Shown piece after piece: positions 27,524 to 36,992 of a stretch of 64,000 nucleotides of DNA. The notes beneath the pieces were generated by a model. The model was not told the origin of the DNA and did no database searches. It saw only the letters and a program-made list of their open reading frames with translations. A program made the position numbers and the translations under genes. The stretch comes from Phycisphaerales bacterium (GTDB lineage: Bacteria > Planctomycetota > Phycisphaerae > Phycisphaerales > SM1A02), in contig JAQWNP010000010.1 of the NCBI GenBank assembly GCA_029268515.1, forward strand, positions 62,001 to 126,000, in the 5' to 3' direction. How positions within the stretch are numbered: the first letter of the stretch is position 1; every line of letters begins with the position of its first letter.

Positions 27524-29416
27524 TCATTCGCTTGGTCTGGTCGGGCGAGCCTGTTTGAGAAGTATTGGTTGTGGTTGAGGTTCAAGGACACCCCGAGCGC
27601 GAGGAAACAATAGAAGCCCTTCAATGACCATCCAAATCTGTAGGACAATTGTAATTGTTGCAATTGCAACGAGCAGCCACCTTTCTGCTTCATACCAACT
27701 ATCGGATCCGTCATAACCGATGTAGGCTTGCTGAATCATAGCCCAGGTGGGTAAGACAATCATCAGTAGAAGCGGCAAGACTAGGAACCAAATAGGTTTC
27801 TTTCGTCGCCATAGATAAAAAGCAATCACAAGAAATGCGAGGCCGGCAAGCATTTGGTTGGTGGCACCAAACATCGGCCACAGTAGTAACCCTCCAGTGC
27901 CAAGTTGTGCCCATGACCAAGTATCGCCTAAGGGTACCGCTGCGAGTGAGGCTGCGACAACGACAGCAATACCGGTAGCAATATAACGATTAGCGAACCA
28001 ATATTGAGGCGATAGAGGCGTGGGCATACGTTTCTTCGTCTTAGCCTGTGCCCCTGTCATTGTTCGGCCGAGTTCATGAATGACATAACGCTGAAGCCGA
28101 GTTGCAGTGTCAAGTGTGGTCGCAGCAAATGAAGCTACAAAGACACCCATGAGTGCCAATCCGACAGTCGCTGGTATGCCAATCGCGCCAAGGAAGTTGG
28201 ATGCTCCTTCAACGAAGGCCCCGACTGTTTCTTTGAGACCCATGGAGTCCCAGCTTGTATAGCGTGCATCCCATGCAGCACTTCCAAAAAGGGTGGAGCC
28301 ATCTGCTGCGGTAACGCCTAACCCAATTCCAGCTGTGCAGGCCAGAATCACTAAAGTTGCCAAAAAGCCTTCTGTCAACATGCTGCCAAAGCCAATCAGC
28401 GGCGCGTCCGTCTCTTTGCGGAGTTGCTTGCTGGATGTTCCGCTTGCAACAAGGCAGTGAAAGCCACTGATGGCTCCACATGCAATGGTGATGAATAGAA
28501 AAGGAAAAATCATGGGGGCGCCAGTTGGATTGGGATCAAACGCTGGGGCAACAAGCTCAAGAGGGGGGCGTACATGATCTGGCCCAACGCTGGGGCCTCC
28601 AAGCAGTGCTGCTGCCACAAGGCCGACAATAATGAGAGCTAATGCGCTGAGCAGCTGTATTGAGTTAATGAAATCACGGGGTTGAAGTAGTGTCCAAACT
28701 GGAAGCACAGATGCAATAAAGCAATATCCAAGCAAGACAATGACCCAGGTCATGGTTGGCCATGAAGCAAGTGTCTGGTTAAAAGTGCCCAGCCATCCAT
28801 CGTTGCCAAAGATGACGCTGAGATACATAATCGCCAATGCAATGATTGATGGGATCAGTAGTGATGCGCCCTGCTTTCTGATGTAACGTCCTAAGGCGAT
28901 TGCGAGTGGAATCTGAATGACACAAGGAAATATAGCCTGGGGAAACTGTTTGAACACGCTTGAAATGACAAGGCCAAAGATTGCCAAAACAATCGTCAAA
29001 CCTATGGTGAGAATAAGCAGAAACAAAACGCGAACGCGTCGGTTTAGAATTCGACCAGCAACATCACCAATAGAATCGCCACGACTACGCAGGCTGATCA
29101 CAAGGCTTCCGAAGTCATGTACGGCGCCAATGAATATCGAACCCAAGAAGACCCAGAGGAGGGCCGGGACCCATCCCCAAAGTACAGCGATGGCCGGTCC
29201 AACGATTGGACCTGTGCCGGCAATTGAAGTGAAGTGATGCCCAAAGACAACCGAACGTGATGATGGGACAAAGTCAACGTCGTCTTGTTGTGCCACAGCC
29301 GGACAAGTAGCGTGAGAGTCGAGCTTAAAAATTTTACGGCTAAGCCAACGTCCGTAGGTGTGATAAGCGATGACAAAACCAACGCCAGCCAGTATTGCGA
29401 TCAGTAGAGTCGACAA
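27524..29416 (-). CDS. cstA: Carbon starvation protein CstA-type transporter
   Basis: Inner-membrane transporter of the CstA/YjiY (BtsT) family; characterised members take up pyruvate or peptides. The 630-residue product has about 15-16 membrane helices and the family blocks FGHHFTSIAGTGPIVGPAIAVLWGW, FIGAVHDFGSLVISLRSRG and CGAISGFHCLVASGTSSKQL. The substrate cannot be read from sequence. It lies 92 bp downstream of the PhoD-like gene on the same strand. Confidence 0.92.
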   Translation of the reverse strand: MSTLLIAILAGVGFVIAYHTYGRWLSRKIFKLDSHATCPAVAQQDDVDFVPSSRSVVFGHHFTSIAGTGPIVGPAIAVLWGWVPALLWVFLGSIFIGAVHDFGSLVISLRSRGDSIGDVAGRILNRRVRVLFLLILTIGLTIVLAIFGLVISSVFKQFPQAIFPCVIQIPLAIALGRYIRKQGASLLIPSIIALAIMYLSVIFGNDGWLGTFNQTLASWPTMTWVIVLLGYCFIASVLPVWTLLQPRDFINSIQLLSALALIIVGLVAAALLGGPSVGPDHVRPPLELVAPAFDPNPTGAPMIFPFLFITIACGAISGFHCLVASGTSSKQLRKETDAPLIGFGSMLTEGFLATLVILACTAGIGLGVTAADGSTLFGSAAWDARYTSWDSMGLKETVGAFVEGASNFLGAIGIPATVGLALMGVFVASFAATTLDTATRLQRYVIHELGRTMTGAQAKTKKRMPTPLSPQYWFANRYIATGIAVVVAASLAAVPLGDTWSWAQLGTGGLLLWPMFGATNQMLAGLAFLVIAFYLWRRKKPIWFLVLPLLLMIVLPTWAMIQQAYIGYDGSDSWYEAERWLLVAIATITIVLQIWMVIEGLLLFPRARGVLEPQPQPILLKQARPTRPSE

Positions 29417-29508
29417 AGGGTTGGTCTCCGTAGCAGCTCGATCAACCAGTAGATCTTTGAGGTTATTTCAATAATCAGCATGTCATCAGGTTTATCGGTT
29501 AAGACCGA

Positions 29509-32280
29509 TCACGGTTGTGACAATGGTGCTGCTTCTTGGCCTGTTTCGGAGTCGGTTTCAAAATCAATTGTGAGCGTATTTTGAGGCGTATCGATCTTAA
29601 GGCCTTCAAGCACTGTTATCTCGGCTTGTCGCCCTGTCTGATCTTCAATAAGGACGCGATAGGGCCCGGGGCCGGGGACGCGAATTGAAAGAGGATCCTC
29701 TGGCAAGCGAAGCGACGCAATGAGATCGTTACTCTGAATATCAGTGACCTGAAGACTGGGGCGTATGGCATTAACAGTACTGATTGGTGGCAATTTGTAG
29801 ACCCATGAAGAACCGTTGTTATCAAATTGACTGAAAGTAATTGGCCATCCTTCGTAAGGCTTTCGATTTGGATGGTCGGGTGTTGCCCATCTGGGCCAAG
29901 CGATCATAGAGATCTGTCTGGAAGACGGGTCAAACGTCACAACACCATAGCCAGGTACCCGGTCATGTAGTGCCACTGGTACTTCCCCAGTTTTTCGAGG
30001 GTTTGATGCTGCGAGCACAGTCATGTGGTTCCCAAATCCATCAACAAAGTCACCGGTATATCGAGGCGCGTTGGGCGCCCTGTTGTGACCGGCAGTTTGA
30101 GGCATCCACCTTCGCGGCCATGTGTTGGCAATCGCAGGTGTTGAGAAGCAATAGCCTGCATCGCGTGGTTCATCAATTCCATATTGAAGCGCTAAACCTA
30201 GATGTTGATCACCACAGATATGAAAAGGATATGCTGGACGCATGGCGCGCAAGGCACGGTTACGACCGGATGCGGGCCAACCATTTGAATCACCATCAGC
30301 ACAAGGCTGATCATTTTTTGGGTATTGACCTGGTTCGAAAATGGTGAGACCTGGTTGTGAGCCACCACCTTTTTTGGGTGGGAGTGTTTGAGCACATGCA
30401 AAGGGTGTTTGAGAAAGTGTGACCTTCATCCAAGTATCTCCTGACCAGTTGCGGGCCCATCGATCAAGGAATGCCTCCTGATCTGAGCCAAGCAGCGGGA
30501 TGGATGGATCATCGGCTTGCGTGCGAGGGTTAAAGCCCTCGGCTTGAAACCAACCATTCTTGACTTTGCCGTCGGGTACTGCAATCGCGGGTGATTCCTT
30601 GAATTGACGGTCATCCAGGATCGCCATACTGAGGCCGCCATAATTTAAGTCTGTGAAGTAGACAGAAATGTCCTGCGCTGCAGGTTCTCTTGCAACAGAT
30701 TCAGGCAGATGGCTGGTCTGGGTTCGATGAACTGCATTAACGAAACGAGCTGTTCTTCGATAACCGCCACTATCTTGGGCGGTCATGCCGGGCGTTGCTT
30801 TGGCTTGACGACCACCAGCACCCCAGAGATTTCCATGATAAACATCATGATCATCAGGAATCGTAATACATGGTCGACTGCGAGCAAGATCACCAAAAGC
30901 CCAACACCAGTGCGACCACTTATAGAGGTAGTCTAGAATGAAAGCGTCTTCTGACTTCTGGCCCGATGGGGTGAGGTCACCTTCGTAGATCTGATCACCA
31001 CTGAAATACAGTAAATCAGGATCACATGATTCTACGCCCGCCACAATGTCTTGATGCGGAAACCAAAGTCCATCTGGATTCCACTTTAATCCACCAGTGT
31101 ATGTCTTATGGCAAGTCAGGGCTGCCATCACAATTGGTTGATCAGCAGATGGTTCTGCAGCGATCGTTCCTTCATAAACATGTTGCACAGAATGTCCATC
31201 CGTATCAACTAAGTTATAGACGAGTCGATAGGGATGAGCCTGTGTCATATCGACGCCCTGGACTTCAAAAGTCGCTGTTCGAGAATCTGGATCAATCGTG
31301 GCCTGATCTACTTCCACCCAGAGGATGTCTTTGTTTTTATTGTCTTGGAATTGCAATGCAACCGTTTTGGAATCGTGCTTTCCCAGTGGTGGCATCTGTG
31401 CAGTCATCCGAAGTATTCCATGCTCAAGTGTGTACAGGCTGCACAGAACAGGACCGAAGTGTCGGTGTTGATGCGTGACAATCGCTGGTCCCTGGCCATG
31501 CAGTCCAGAAAACCAGTGTCCTTTCTTAGATCCCTTTGGCCCGTGATGGGAGACCAACGCAATAGAACCATCGATCATATGAGCAGGTACATTCTTCGCG
31601 CGACACCGACTCAGCTCTCGATTGGTATTAAGATCCGTCGCAATCAGTGTGATGTCGTATGCTGCCCCGCGAGGCTCTGCAGTGAGAATGAGTTGAAATT
31701 GGTGAGGGCCGACATCATTTGGATGTGTGTTATCTGCTTGACTGCACTCTTGATCTTCTAGCAATGGAAGGTCGTCTAGAGAGACGGGGCTTGAAATTGA
31801 CCACTGACTCTTGCTACCCAATGATTGGGTATTGTCACGTAGAGAAACTTGTCCTCGATGATCAACAACGGCTAATGTGCCCCCATCAGGCGCAGGCGCG
31901 TGATGGACCAATGCAGTCAGTCGATAGTCGATTTTGTCGTTGCCCGCGCCTATTAAAAATCCACTGAAGGCATTTTCAGCATTTGGTGCTTCGGCATCGA
32001 TTGGGCCAGTATCAACTTTGAGTTCAAAAGCATTCGGGGTCGAGTCAATCGAATGTGTCAAGATATGACATGTTCGAACCGGTAATCGATTATGAGTTTC
32101 ATGACACTCAAGCCGGCCATCTACAATTTGCCAGTCCTGTAGTCTGTTGGTGTGATACCCGGGCCCAATCCAGATGCGATTAGGTGCTGTCGACCAAGTA
32201 TCTTTCAGTTCATCAGCTGAACTTGAATACGTAAAAAAAGCGATCAAGAAAAGGAGTGCAGTCGAGCTTGGTATCTTCAT
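29509..32280 (-). CDS. Exported PhoD-like metallophosphatase with a long N-terminal extension
   Basis: The 923-residue product has a signal peptide (MKIPSSTALLFLIAFFTYSSSADE). Up to about residue 380 it is beta-rich and of unknown fold. The PhoD-type metallophosphatase domain follows, with metal-site motifs LYFSGDQIYEGD (near 428), PDDHDVYHGNLWG (near 477) and FHICGDQHLGL (near 692). PhoD enzymes cleave phosphodiesters or phosphomonoesters using Fe/Ca. The C-terminal 200 residues are again beta-rich. It is much longer than the 450-550 residues of classical PhoD. Export fits a role in phosphorus scavenging; no Pho box was identified. Confidence 0.82.
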   Translation of the reverse strand: MKIPSSTALLFLIAFFTYSSSADELKDTWSTAPNRIWIGPGYHTNRLQDWQIVDGRLECHETHNRLPVRTCHILTHSIDSTPNAFELKVDTGPIDAEAPNAENAFSGFLIGAGNDKIDYRLTALVHHAPAPDGGTLAVVDHRGQVSLRDNTQSLGSKSQWSISSPVSLDDLPLLEDQECSQADNTHPNDVGPHQFQLILTAEPRGAAYDITLIATDLNTNRELSRCRAKNVPAHMIDGSIALVSHHGPKGSKKGHWFSGLHGQGPAIVTHQHRHFGPVLCSLYTLEHGILRMTAQMPPLGKHDSKTVALQFQDNKNKDILWVEVDQATIDPDSRTATFEVQGVDMTQAHPYRLVYNLVDTDGHSVQHVYEGTIAAEPSADQPIVMAALTCHKTYTGGLKWNPDGLWFPHQDIVAGVESCDPDLLYFSGDQIYEGDLTPSGQKSEDAFILDYLYKWSHWCWAFGDLARSRPCITIPDDHDVYHGNLWGAGGRQAKATPGMTAQDSGGYRRTARFVNAVHRTQTSHLPESVAREPAAQDISVYFTDLNYGGLSMAILDDRQFKESPAIAVPDGKVKNGWFQAEGFNPRTQADDPSIPLLGSDQEAFLDRWARNWSGDTWMKVTLSQTPFACAQTLPPKKGGGSQPGLTIFEPGQYPKNDQPCADGDSNGWPASGRNRALRAMRPAYPFHICGDQHLGLALQYGIDEPRDAGYCFSTPAIANTWPRRWMPQTAGHNRAPNAPRYTGDFVDGFGNHMTVLAASNPRKTGEVPVALHDRVPGYGVVTFDPSSRQISMIAWPRWATPDHPNRKPYEGWPITFSQFDNNGSSWVYKLPPISTVNAIRPSLQVTDIQSNDLIASLRLPEDPLSIRVPGPGPYRVLIEDQTGRQAEITVLEGLKIDTPQNTLTIDFETDSETGQEAAPLSQP

Positions 32281-32355
32281 TTGTGTAAGGGTCGTTTGCT
32301 CGATCTATTTCGTCAATGGTAGATCGTGGAATTTAATTGGGAATGGCTTTGGAAT

Positions 32356-32387
32356 AGAAAAACGGCTGCCAAAATATGGCAGCCGTT
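32356..32387 (-). terminator. Rho-independent terminator of tRNA-Glu
   Basis: AACGGCTGCCA (32361-32371) and TGGCAGCCGTT (32377-32387) form a perfect 11 bp stem with a 5-base loop. On the minus strand the stem is followed by a T-run (complement of the A-run before 32361). It starts 4 bases after the tRNA. Confidence 0.9.
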
Positions 32388-32390
32388 GAG

Positions 32391-32465
32391 CGGCCCCAAC
32401 GAGATTCGAACTCGTGTTTCCAGGATGAGAACCTAGCGTCCTAGACCAGACTAGACGATGGGGCC
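32391..32465 (-). tRNA. tRNA-Glu (anticodon CTC)
   Basis: On the minus strand the acceptor GGCCCCA pairs with TGGGGCC over 7 bp. The D arm (CGTCTAG...AGGACG) matches tRNA-Glu. The anticodon stem is CTAGG/CCTGG with loop TTCTCAT and anticodon CTC (32429-32427). The T arm is ACGAG-TTCGAAT-CTCGT. The discriminator is G and CCA is not encoded. CTC reads GAG codons; a second tRNA-Glu with TTC must lie elsewhere. Confidence 0.95.
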
Positions 32466-32583
32466 ATTGAGACTGGATCAATTCCACATCATAGCAATTC
32501 TAATGGCTTTGATCCGCTGCAATAAACACATAGCCCAGGCGAGGCATTGGTGGGCACCCGAATGACATCAATTTGTCCGCATG

Positions 32584-32709
32584 TCAGATTGCTCGGCCCT
32601 GACCATCGTCTTGAGCACCACTGTTCTGGTTGAACTGTTGCTGCATCTGCTCTTGCATCTGTTGGAATTCTCGGTTGAAGTCCAACATTTGTTGCTGCAT
32701 CTGCCGCAT
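32584..32709 (-). CDS. Q/M-rich 41-residue frame, small gene or shifted C-terminal tail
   Basis: Just past the stop of the deiodinase-like gene, another frame encodes MRQMQQQMLDFNREFQQM and continues Q-rich to a TGA, 41 residues in all. It is strongly helical and protein-like. The same frame is open upstream through the glycine-rich GGC/GGT run at the end of the deiodinase-like gene. It could therefore be the original C-terminal tail, separated by a one-base slip, or a small overlapping gene. No clear ribosome-binding site is seen before its ATG. Confidence 0.4.
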   Translation of the reverse strand: MRQMQQQMLDFNREFQQMQEQMQQQFNQNSGAQDDGQGRAI

Positions 32710-32723
32710 GTGATCTGCCGGTG

Positions 32724-34331
32724 TTATCGTGGCGGCCGACCGCCGCCTCCCGATCGCTGACGCCGTCGGTCAATCATTGTTTGGAACTCAGCGGCATCGA
32801 GGTAGCCGTCACTGTTGGCATCGAACATCTCGAATCGCTGTTGCATGCGTTGGGGCGCTTCATCGAGTGCGATCTTGCCGTCACCATCACGATCCATACG
32901 GGAGATCATCTGTCCAGCATCTTGGTCGCTGCCTTGTTGACCGCGGTCCATGCCACGATCACCACGCCGTTCACCCCGTTGGCCTTGTCCACCGCCTCGA
33001 TTCCACCGTCCTTGCGCCATGCCGCCGGCTCGATCGCGTTCAAGAGTCACTCTATAGGTTTGAGAGACCGGCTTGCACCAGCCTTCCTTCGCGGAGCATG
33101 CGTAGTACATGACATCGAACTCAATAGGCGTTCCTATTGGCCAGTTGCTGACATCGAGTAAGAACTCCCGTGGATCAGAGTCCGTCGCAGGTTCGACTTT
33201 GGGGCCAGCACCATTGAGAGGCGTGATCTCAATGCCCTCCGAGGCCTTCAGTGTGAACTTGACTGGATCTACCAGGTTATTCCAGTGCACACCGTGAACA
33301 GTATCAAGATGGAAGCCAATGTACATTTTTCCGTCCTGGCCTTGGAGTACTGATGGATCGACTTCAGCACGAAGTTTCACATAGAACTCTTGCTCGCTCT
33401 TCTGAGGTTCCGTTTTCAGAGCGATCATTGTTCCTGGCACCTGTATACGTGGGACCACTGTGCCTGTGTTTCGATATGGACGGCTAAATGGTGGCACACC
33501 AATAGACTCGGGCGTTGAGATTGTCTCGGTCGGACCGACTAGATCACCAAGAGCGGCCCGTAATTTTGGCCCATCAGCCCAACCCGAGACATAATCAATC
33601 GTCCCATCACTCTGTAATACATAGGCAGCGTTCGGTGATCCGCCGAGTACGGTTGAGACACGATTGTCGATCGGATCTGCAACAAAGGGGATCTTGTTTT
33701 TGAGTTGTTTCTGAGCTGCGTTGATTTGGGAAAGGCGCTCTTGAAGTGTAAAGGGCTGTATCCAACCACCGTTCTCTGGATGCGCCAGTGATTTGTAAAG
33801 GTAGACAAACGAAACTGGATGTCCTGTACTTTTATAATCATGCGCAATCGCTTCAATATCACGATGGCTCATAAGAAACTTTGGGCAAGTTAAACACCCA
33901 GTGATCAAAACAATCCGGCCATCCTTTGGAACGAGTTTTGCAAGAGTGGTAGGGGATCCATCGGGTTGGTAGACGACCAGATCATCAAAGTCGGCAATCT
34001 TTGATCCAACACTGATCCGGCCTTTGAGCGGATCTTGCCCTTGATTTCTTCTTGATCTCTGCTCTCGTCTCGGTGGTTCAACAGTTTGATCTATCGGGGC
34101 AGCTTGGTTTGGTGGGACGACGGCAGGTGAAGCATTGCTTTCATCCTGATTGGCGAAGAATGTGTCGGTATGCCATTGTGGAGCAGATAAGGTGTCTCCA
34201 TCATTTGCTCTCGAGTCGTTTATGAGAATGCCTTGTGCATCAATCCGATCACTCTGTGCCTGCACTTGCACGGGCAAAAAAAACAGCAACACAGTGAAAG
34301 AGAACAAAACAAGTTGTTTGCAGTTATTCAT
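32724..34331 (-). CDS. Exported deiodinase/thioredoxin-like protein with C-terminal EF hands
   Basis: The 535-residue product has a signal peptide (LVLFSFTVLLFFLPVQVQAQ) and a disordered stretch to about residue 100. A thioredoxin-fold domain follows with C146-L-T-C149 in LITGCLTCPKFLMSHRDIE, resembling bacterial iodothyronine deiodinase-like proteins with cysteine in place of selenocysteine. A beta-rich domain like those of thiol-disulfide interchange proteins spans about 285-430 (MYIGFHLDTVHGVHWNN, MYYACSAKEGWCKP). After a Gly/Arg/Gln-rich linker come two EF hands, DRDGDGKIALDE and DANSDGYLDAAEF. A periplasmic redox role with calcium binding is likely; the substrate is unknown. Confidence 0.72.
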   Translation of the reverse strand: MNNCKQLVLFSFTVLLFFLPVQVQAQSDRIDAQGILINDSRANDGDTLSAPQWHTDTFFANQDESNASPAVVPPNQAAPIDQTVEPPRREQRSRRNQGQDPLKGRISVGSKIADFDDLVVYQPDGSPTTLAKLVPKDGRIVLITGCLTCPKFLMSHRDIEAIAHDYKSTGHPVSFVYLYKSLAHPENGGWIQPFTLQERLSQINAAQKQLKNKIPFVADPIDNRVSTVLGGSPNAAYVLQSDGTIDYVSGWADGPKLRAALGDLVGPTETISTPESIGVPPFSRPYRNTGTVVPRIQVPGTMIALKTEPQKSEQEFYVKLRAEVDPSVLQGQDGKMYIGFHLDTVHGVHWNNLVDPVKFTLKASEGIEITPLNGAGPKVEPATDSDPREFLLDVSNWPIGTPIEFDVMYYACSAKEGWCKPVSQTYRVTLERDRAGGMAQGRWNRGGGQGQRGERRGDRGMDRGQQGSDQDAGQMISRMDRDGDGKIALDEAPQRMQQRFEMFDANSDGYLDAAEFQTMIDRRRQRSGGGGRPPR

Positions 34332-34508
34332 TGAATGACCTTTTTATGGCACTGGTAGAAGGTATTAGGTCCACTTTAAGTTGATCCCGGACTGTAGAGA
34401 TGGGACAAAAAATGTTTTAGTAAGTTAGATTAGAATCTCGAAGACCTAAAACGTCTGTTCATCGTGGCACCACTTAGATCGAAGTATTCTGACAGAGGTA
34501 ATTCAGGC

Positions 34509-36992
34509 ATGTTGGGAATTCCCCAGATGGTCAAGTCTTGCACCGTCCTAGTGGTGTTTTTGATCAGTGATGGCTTGAGTTGGGCTGACCAGAGTCGAGG
34601 CCTGGTGGATCTCCAGCTACCGCCTGGTTTTGTGGCGGAGCATCTTGCCAGAGCTGAGCCCGAGCAAGGATCTTGGGCTTGTTTGACCTTTGACCATCAG
34701 GGACGACTGTTACTGTCGGCCCAAAATGGGCCCCTCATGCGCGGCACGCTCTCAAAAAAAAATGCGAGTGCAATCAGAATAGAGCCCCTCTCAATACCGT
34801 TCTCTGGCGCTCAAGGGCTCTTAGATATTGACGGCGTGCTTTGGCTGAATGTGGCACAGATGCCAGACAACAATGGCGGACTTTGGCGTTTAGTCGATAC
34901 AGATCAGGACGACTATTACGATGCAGCAACGAGAATGGTGCGTTGGGGTAACAACTCTGAACATGGCCCCCATGGTCTGGTTCTTGGTCCTGATGGTTGG
35001 ATCTGGGCGGTGAATGGAAATTACACCGGCGCACCTGGCAACTTGCTGGACAGTTCGGCCTATCGAAATTACCAACACGACATGCTTGATCAGATTCCAG
35101 ACCCTGGAGGCCATGCCGTAGGCATCAAGGAGCCAGCTGGTGTGGTCTATCGTGTTTCAAGCGATGGCAAGCAGATAGAGATGGTGGCCGGTGGTATGCG
35201 TAACCCTTATGACATTGCATTTAATGATAAGGGTGATCTGTTTACCTATGACGCTGACATGGAGTGGGATTCGGGTACGCCTTGGTATCGAGCGCCACGA
35301 ATTTTGCATGTTGTTTCAGGTGGCGAGTATGGATGGCGATCCGGGAGTGCGAAGTGGCCAGAGAACGTTTTGGATATGGTGCCGCCCGTTGTTGAAACAG
35401 ACGTTTCCTCTCCAACTGGAATTGCCTTTGGGTACGAAACAAACTTTCCTGAGCCATGGCGATCAGCGCTCTTTGTTGGTGATTGGGCATACGGCCGTAT
35501 CTTGGCTGTTGAGATGAACCAAGAGGGTGCTACTTACACTGGGAAGTGGCGAACCTTTATGGCGGGAAGGCCCCTTAACGTGACAGACATTGCCGTGGGG
35601 CCGGATGGAGCCTTGTATCTTGTCACTGGGGGGCGTGGCACGCGTAGTGATCTTTATCGCGTTTCTTACAGAGGTGATTCAGGTGTTGGAGAGGTTGAGC
35701 CAGTGGTTCAGACCGATCTTTCAGCCACGATGCAGCGCCGCCAGTTGGAGCAGCTCCATCGTCAGGCTGATCCTCGTCAATTGGAGTTTATATGGGCATC
35801 ACTCGATCATTCTGATCGCTCTGTTCGCTATGCAGCCCGCGTAGCGATAGAGCGACTAGACCCGACATTATGGGCGGCCAAAATAAATGATGATGTGTCT
35901 ATCGATCGTCGCCTCTCTTCGCTACTTGCACTTGTGCGCATTGGTGAACATCAGCGAGACATTGAAACCGTGCTTTCTCAATTGGCGCAGATTTCGAATG
36001 AGCAACTTACCACGCATCAGCGAATGGGACTCTTTCGCACGCTTCAGGTTTTACTTAGTCGCTGGCCAATTGAATCTGACAGTGATCGAAGATTAATTTT
36101 GTCAATGATTGATGGTTCATACGAAAGCAGCGACACACGGGTCGTGTTCTTAGCGCTCGACATTGGTGTCACACTTGAAGATGAAAAAGTTGTTGGACAG
36201 CTGCTGCGCGTACTTCGTCTGTCGGTGTCACAAGAGGACCAGATTCATGCTGCAACCATGCTACGCCGCGTACGCCATGGCTGGACGGAAGAGCAGCGTG
36301 CGCTCTATTTCAATTGGCTGGCTCAAGCTCGTTCTTTTGATGGTGGTAGGAGTTTTGGTGGTTTCTTAGATGTGATAGAAAGAGATGCTCGCAGTGGTTT
36401 GACAGAGGCGCAACGAGCCGACCTTGCGGAAGCCAGCTTAAACAAATCGATGAGGCAGATCTCAACCACGCCACCTCCACCAATGGTTCGAGCTTGGATT
36501 TATGATGAGCTGGTGGAGCACCTCGACCGTGTTTATGACACGGATCGTGATATCAGGCATGGTGAACAGCTCTTTCAGCGGGCTCAGTGCTTATCTTGTC
36601 ATCGGATGAATGGGCAAGGGGGGCGGCAGGGTCCAGATCTGACTGGTGTGGGGGGTCGGTTTTCTGCCCGAGATATCCTTCGTGCGATCATTGAGCCATC
36701 AGATATGGTGAGCGATCAATATCGTCAGGTCACACTGTGGTTGAGTGATGGAACGGGTGTCACTGGTAGGGTGGTAGGCGGTGATACGACTGTTGTCGAA
36801 ATTGACGTCGATCCATATGGAAATCAGCGAGAGCGTGTTAATCGTTCTGACATTGTCGAAAGAGAGATGGTTCCGACCTCCAGTATGCCGTCAGGCCTGG
36901 TCAATCAATTGACCCGAAAGGAGATTCTGGATCTCATGGCATTTCTTCTCAGTGCTGGTAGCTATGATGAAGTAGGGACACAAAATGACTGA
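34509..36992 (+). CDS. PVC-type dehydrogenase/HEAT/cytochrome c fusion protein
   Basis: The 827-residue product has a signal peptide (VKSCTVLVVFLISDGLSWA). A glucose/sorbosone-dehydrogenase-like beta-propeller follows at about 40-390 (HGLVLGPDGWIWAVNG, GGMRNPYDIAFNDKGDLF). A HEAT-like helical region spans about 400-660. A cytochrome c domain has heme motif C694-LSCH and the C-terminal block GPDLTGVGGRFSARDILRAIIEPS. This architecture is the PVC-type heme-binding family common in Planctomycetes and Verrucomicrobia. It is expected to oxidise sugars or similar compounds in the periplasm. The ATG at 34509 is preferred over the GTG at 34464 because AGAGG lies 10 bases upstream. It overlaps rmuC by 8 bases. 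Confidence 0.88.
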   Translation: MLGIPQMVKSCTVLVVFLISDGLSWADQSRGLVDLQLPPGFVAEHLARAEPEQGSWACLTFDHQGRLLLSAQNGPLMRGTLSKKNASAIRIEPLSIPFSGAQGLLDIDGVLWLNVAQMPDNNGGLWRLVDTDQDDYYDAATRMVRWGNNSEHGPHGLVLGPDGWIWAVNGNYTGAPGNLLDSSAYRNYQHDMLDQIPDPGGHAVGIKEPAGVVYRVSSDGKQIEMVAGGMRNPYDIAFNDKGDLFTYDADMEWDSGTPWYRAPRILHVVSGGEYGWRSGSAKWPENVLDMVPPVVETDVSSPTGIAFGYETNFPEPWRSALFVGDWAYGRILAVEMNQEGATYTGKWRTFMAGRPLNVTDIAVGPDGALYLVTGGRGTRSDLYRVSYRGDSGVGEVEPVVQTDLSATMQRRQLEQLHRQADPRQLEFIWASLDHSDRSVRYAARVAIERLDPTLWAAKINDDVSIDRRLSSLLALVRIGEHQRDIETVLSQLAQISNEQLTTHQRMGLFRTLQVLLSRWPIESDSDRRLILSMIDGSYESSDTRVVFLALDIGVTLEDEKVVGQLLRVLRLSVSQEDQIHAATMLRRVRHGWTEEQRALYFNWLAQARSFDGGRSFGGFLDVIERDARSGLTEAQRADLAEASLNKSMRQISTTPPPPMVRAWIYDELVEHLDRVYDTDRDIRHGEQLFQRAQCLSCHRMNGQGGRQGPDLTGVGGRFSARDILRAIIEPSDMVSDQYRQVTLWLSDGTGVTGRVVGGDTTVVEIDVDPYGNQRERVNRSDIVEREMVPTSSMPSGLVNQLTRKEILDLMAFLLSAGSYDEVGTQND

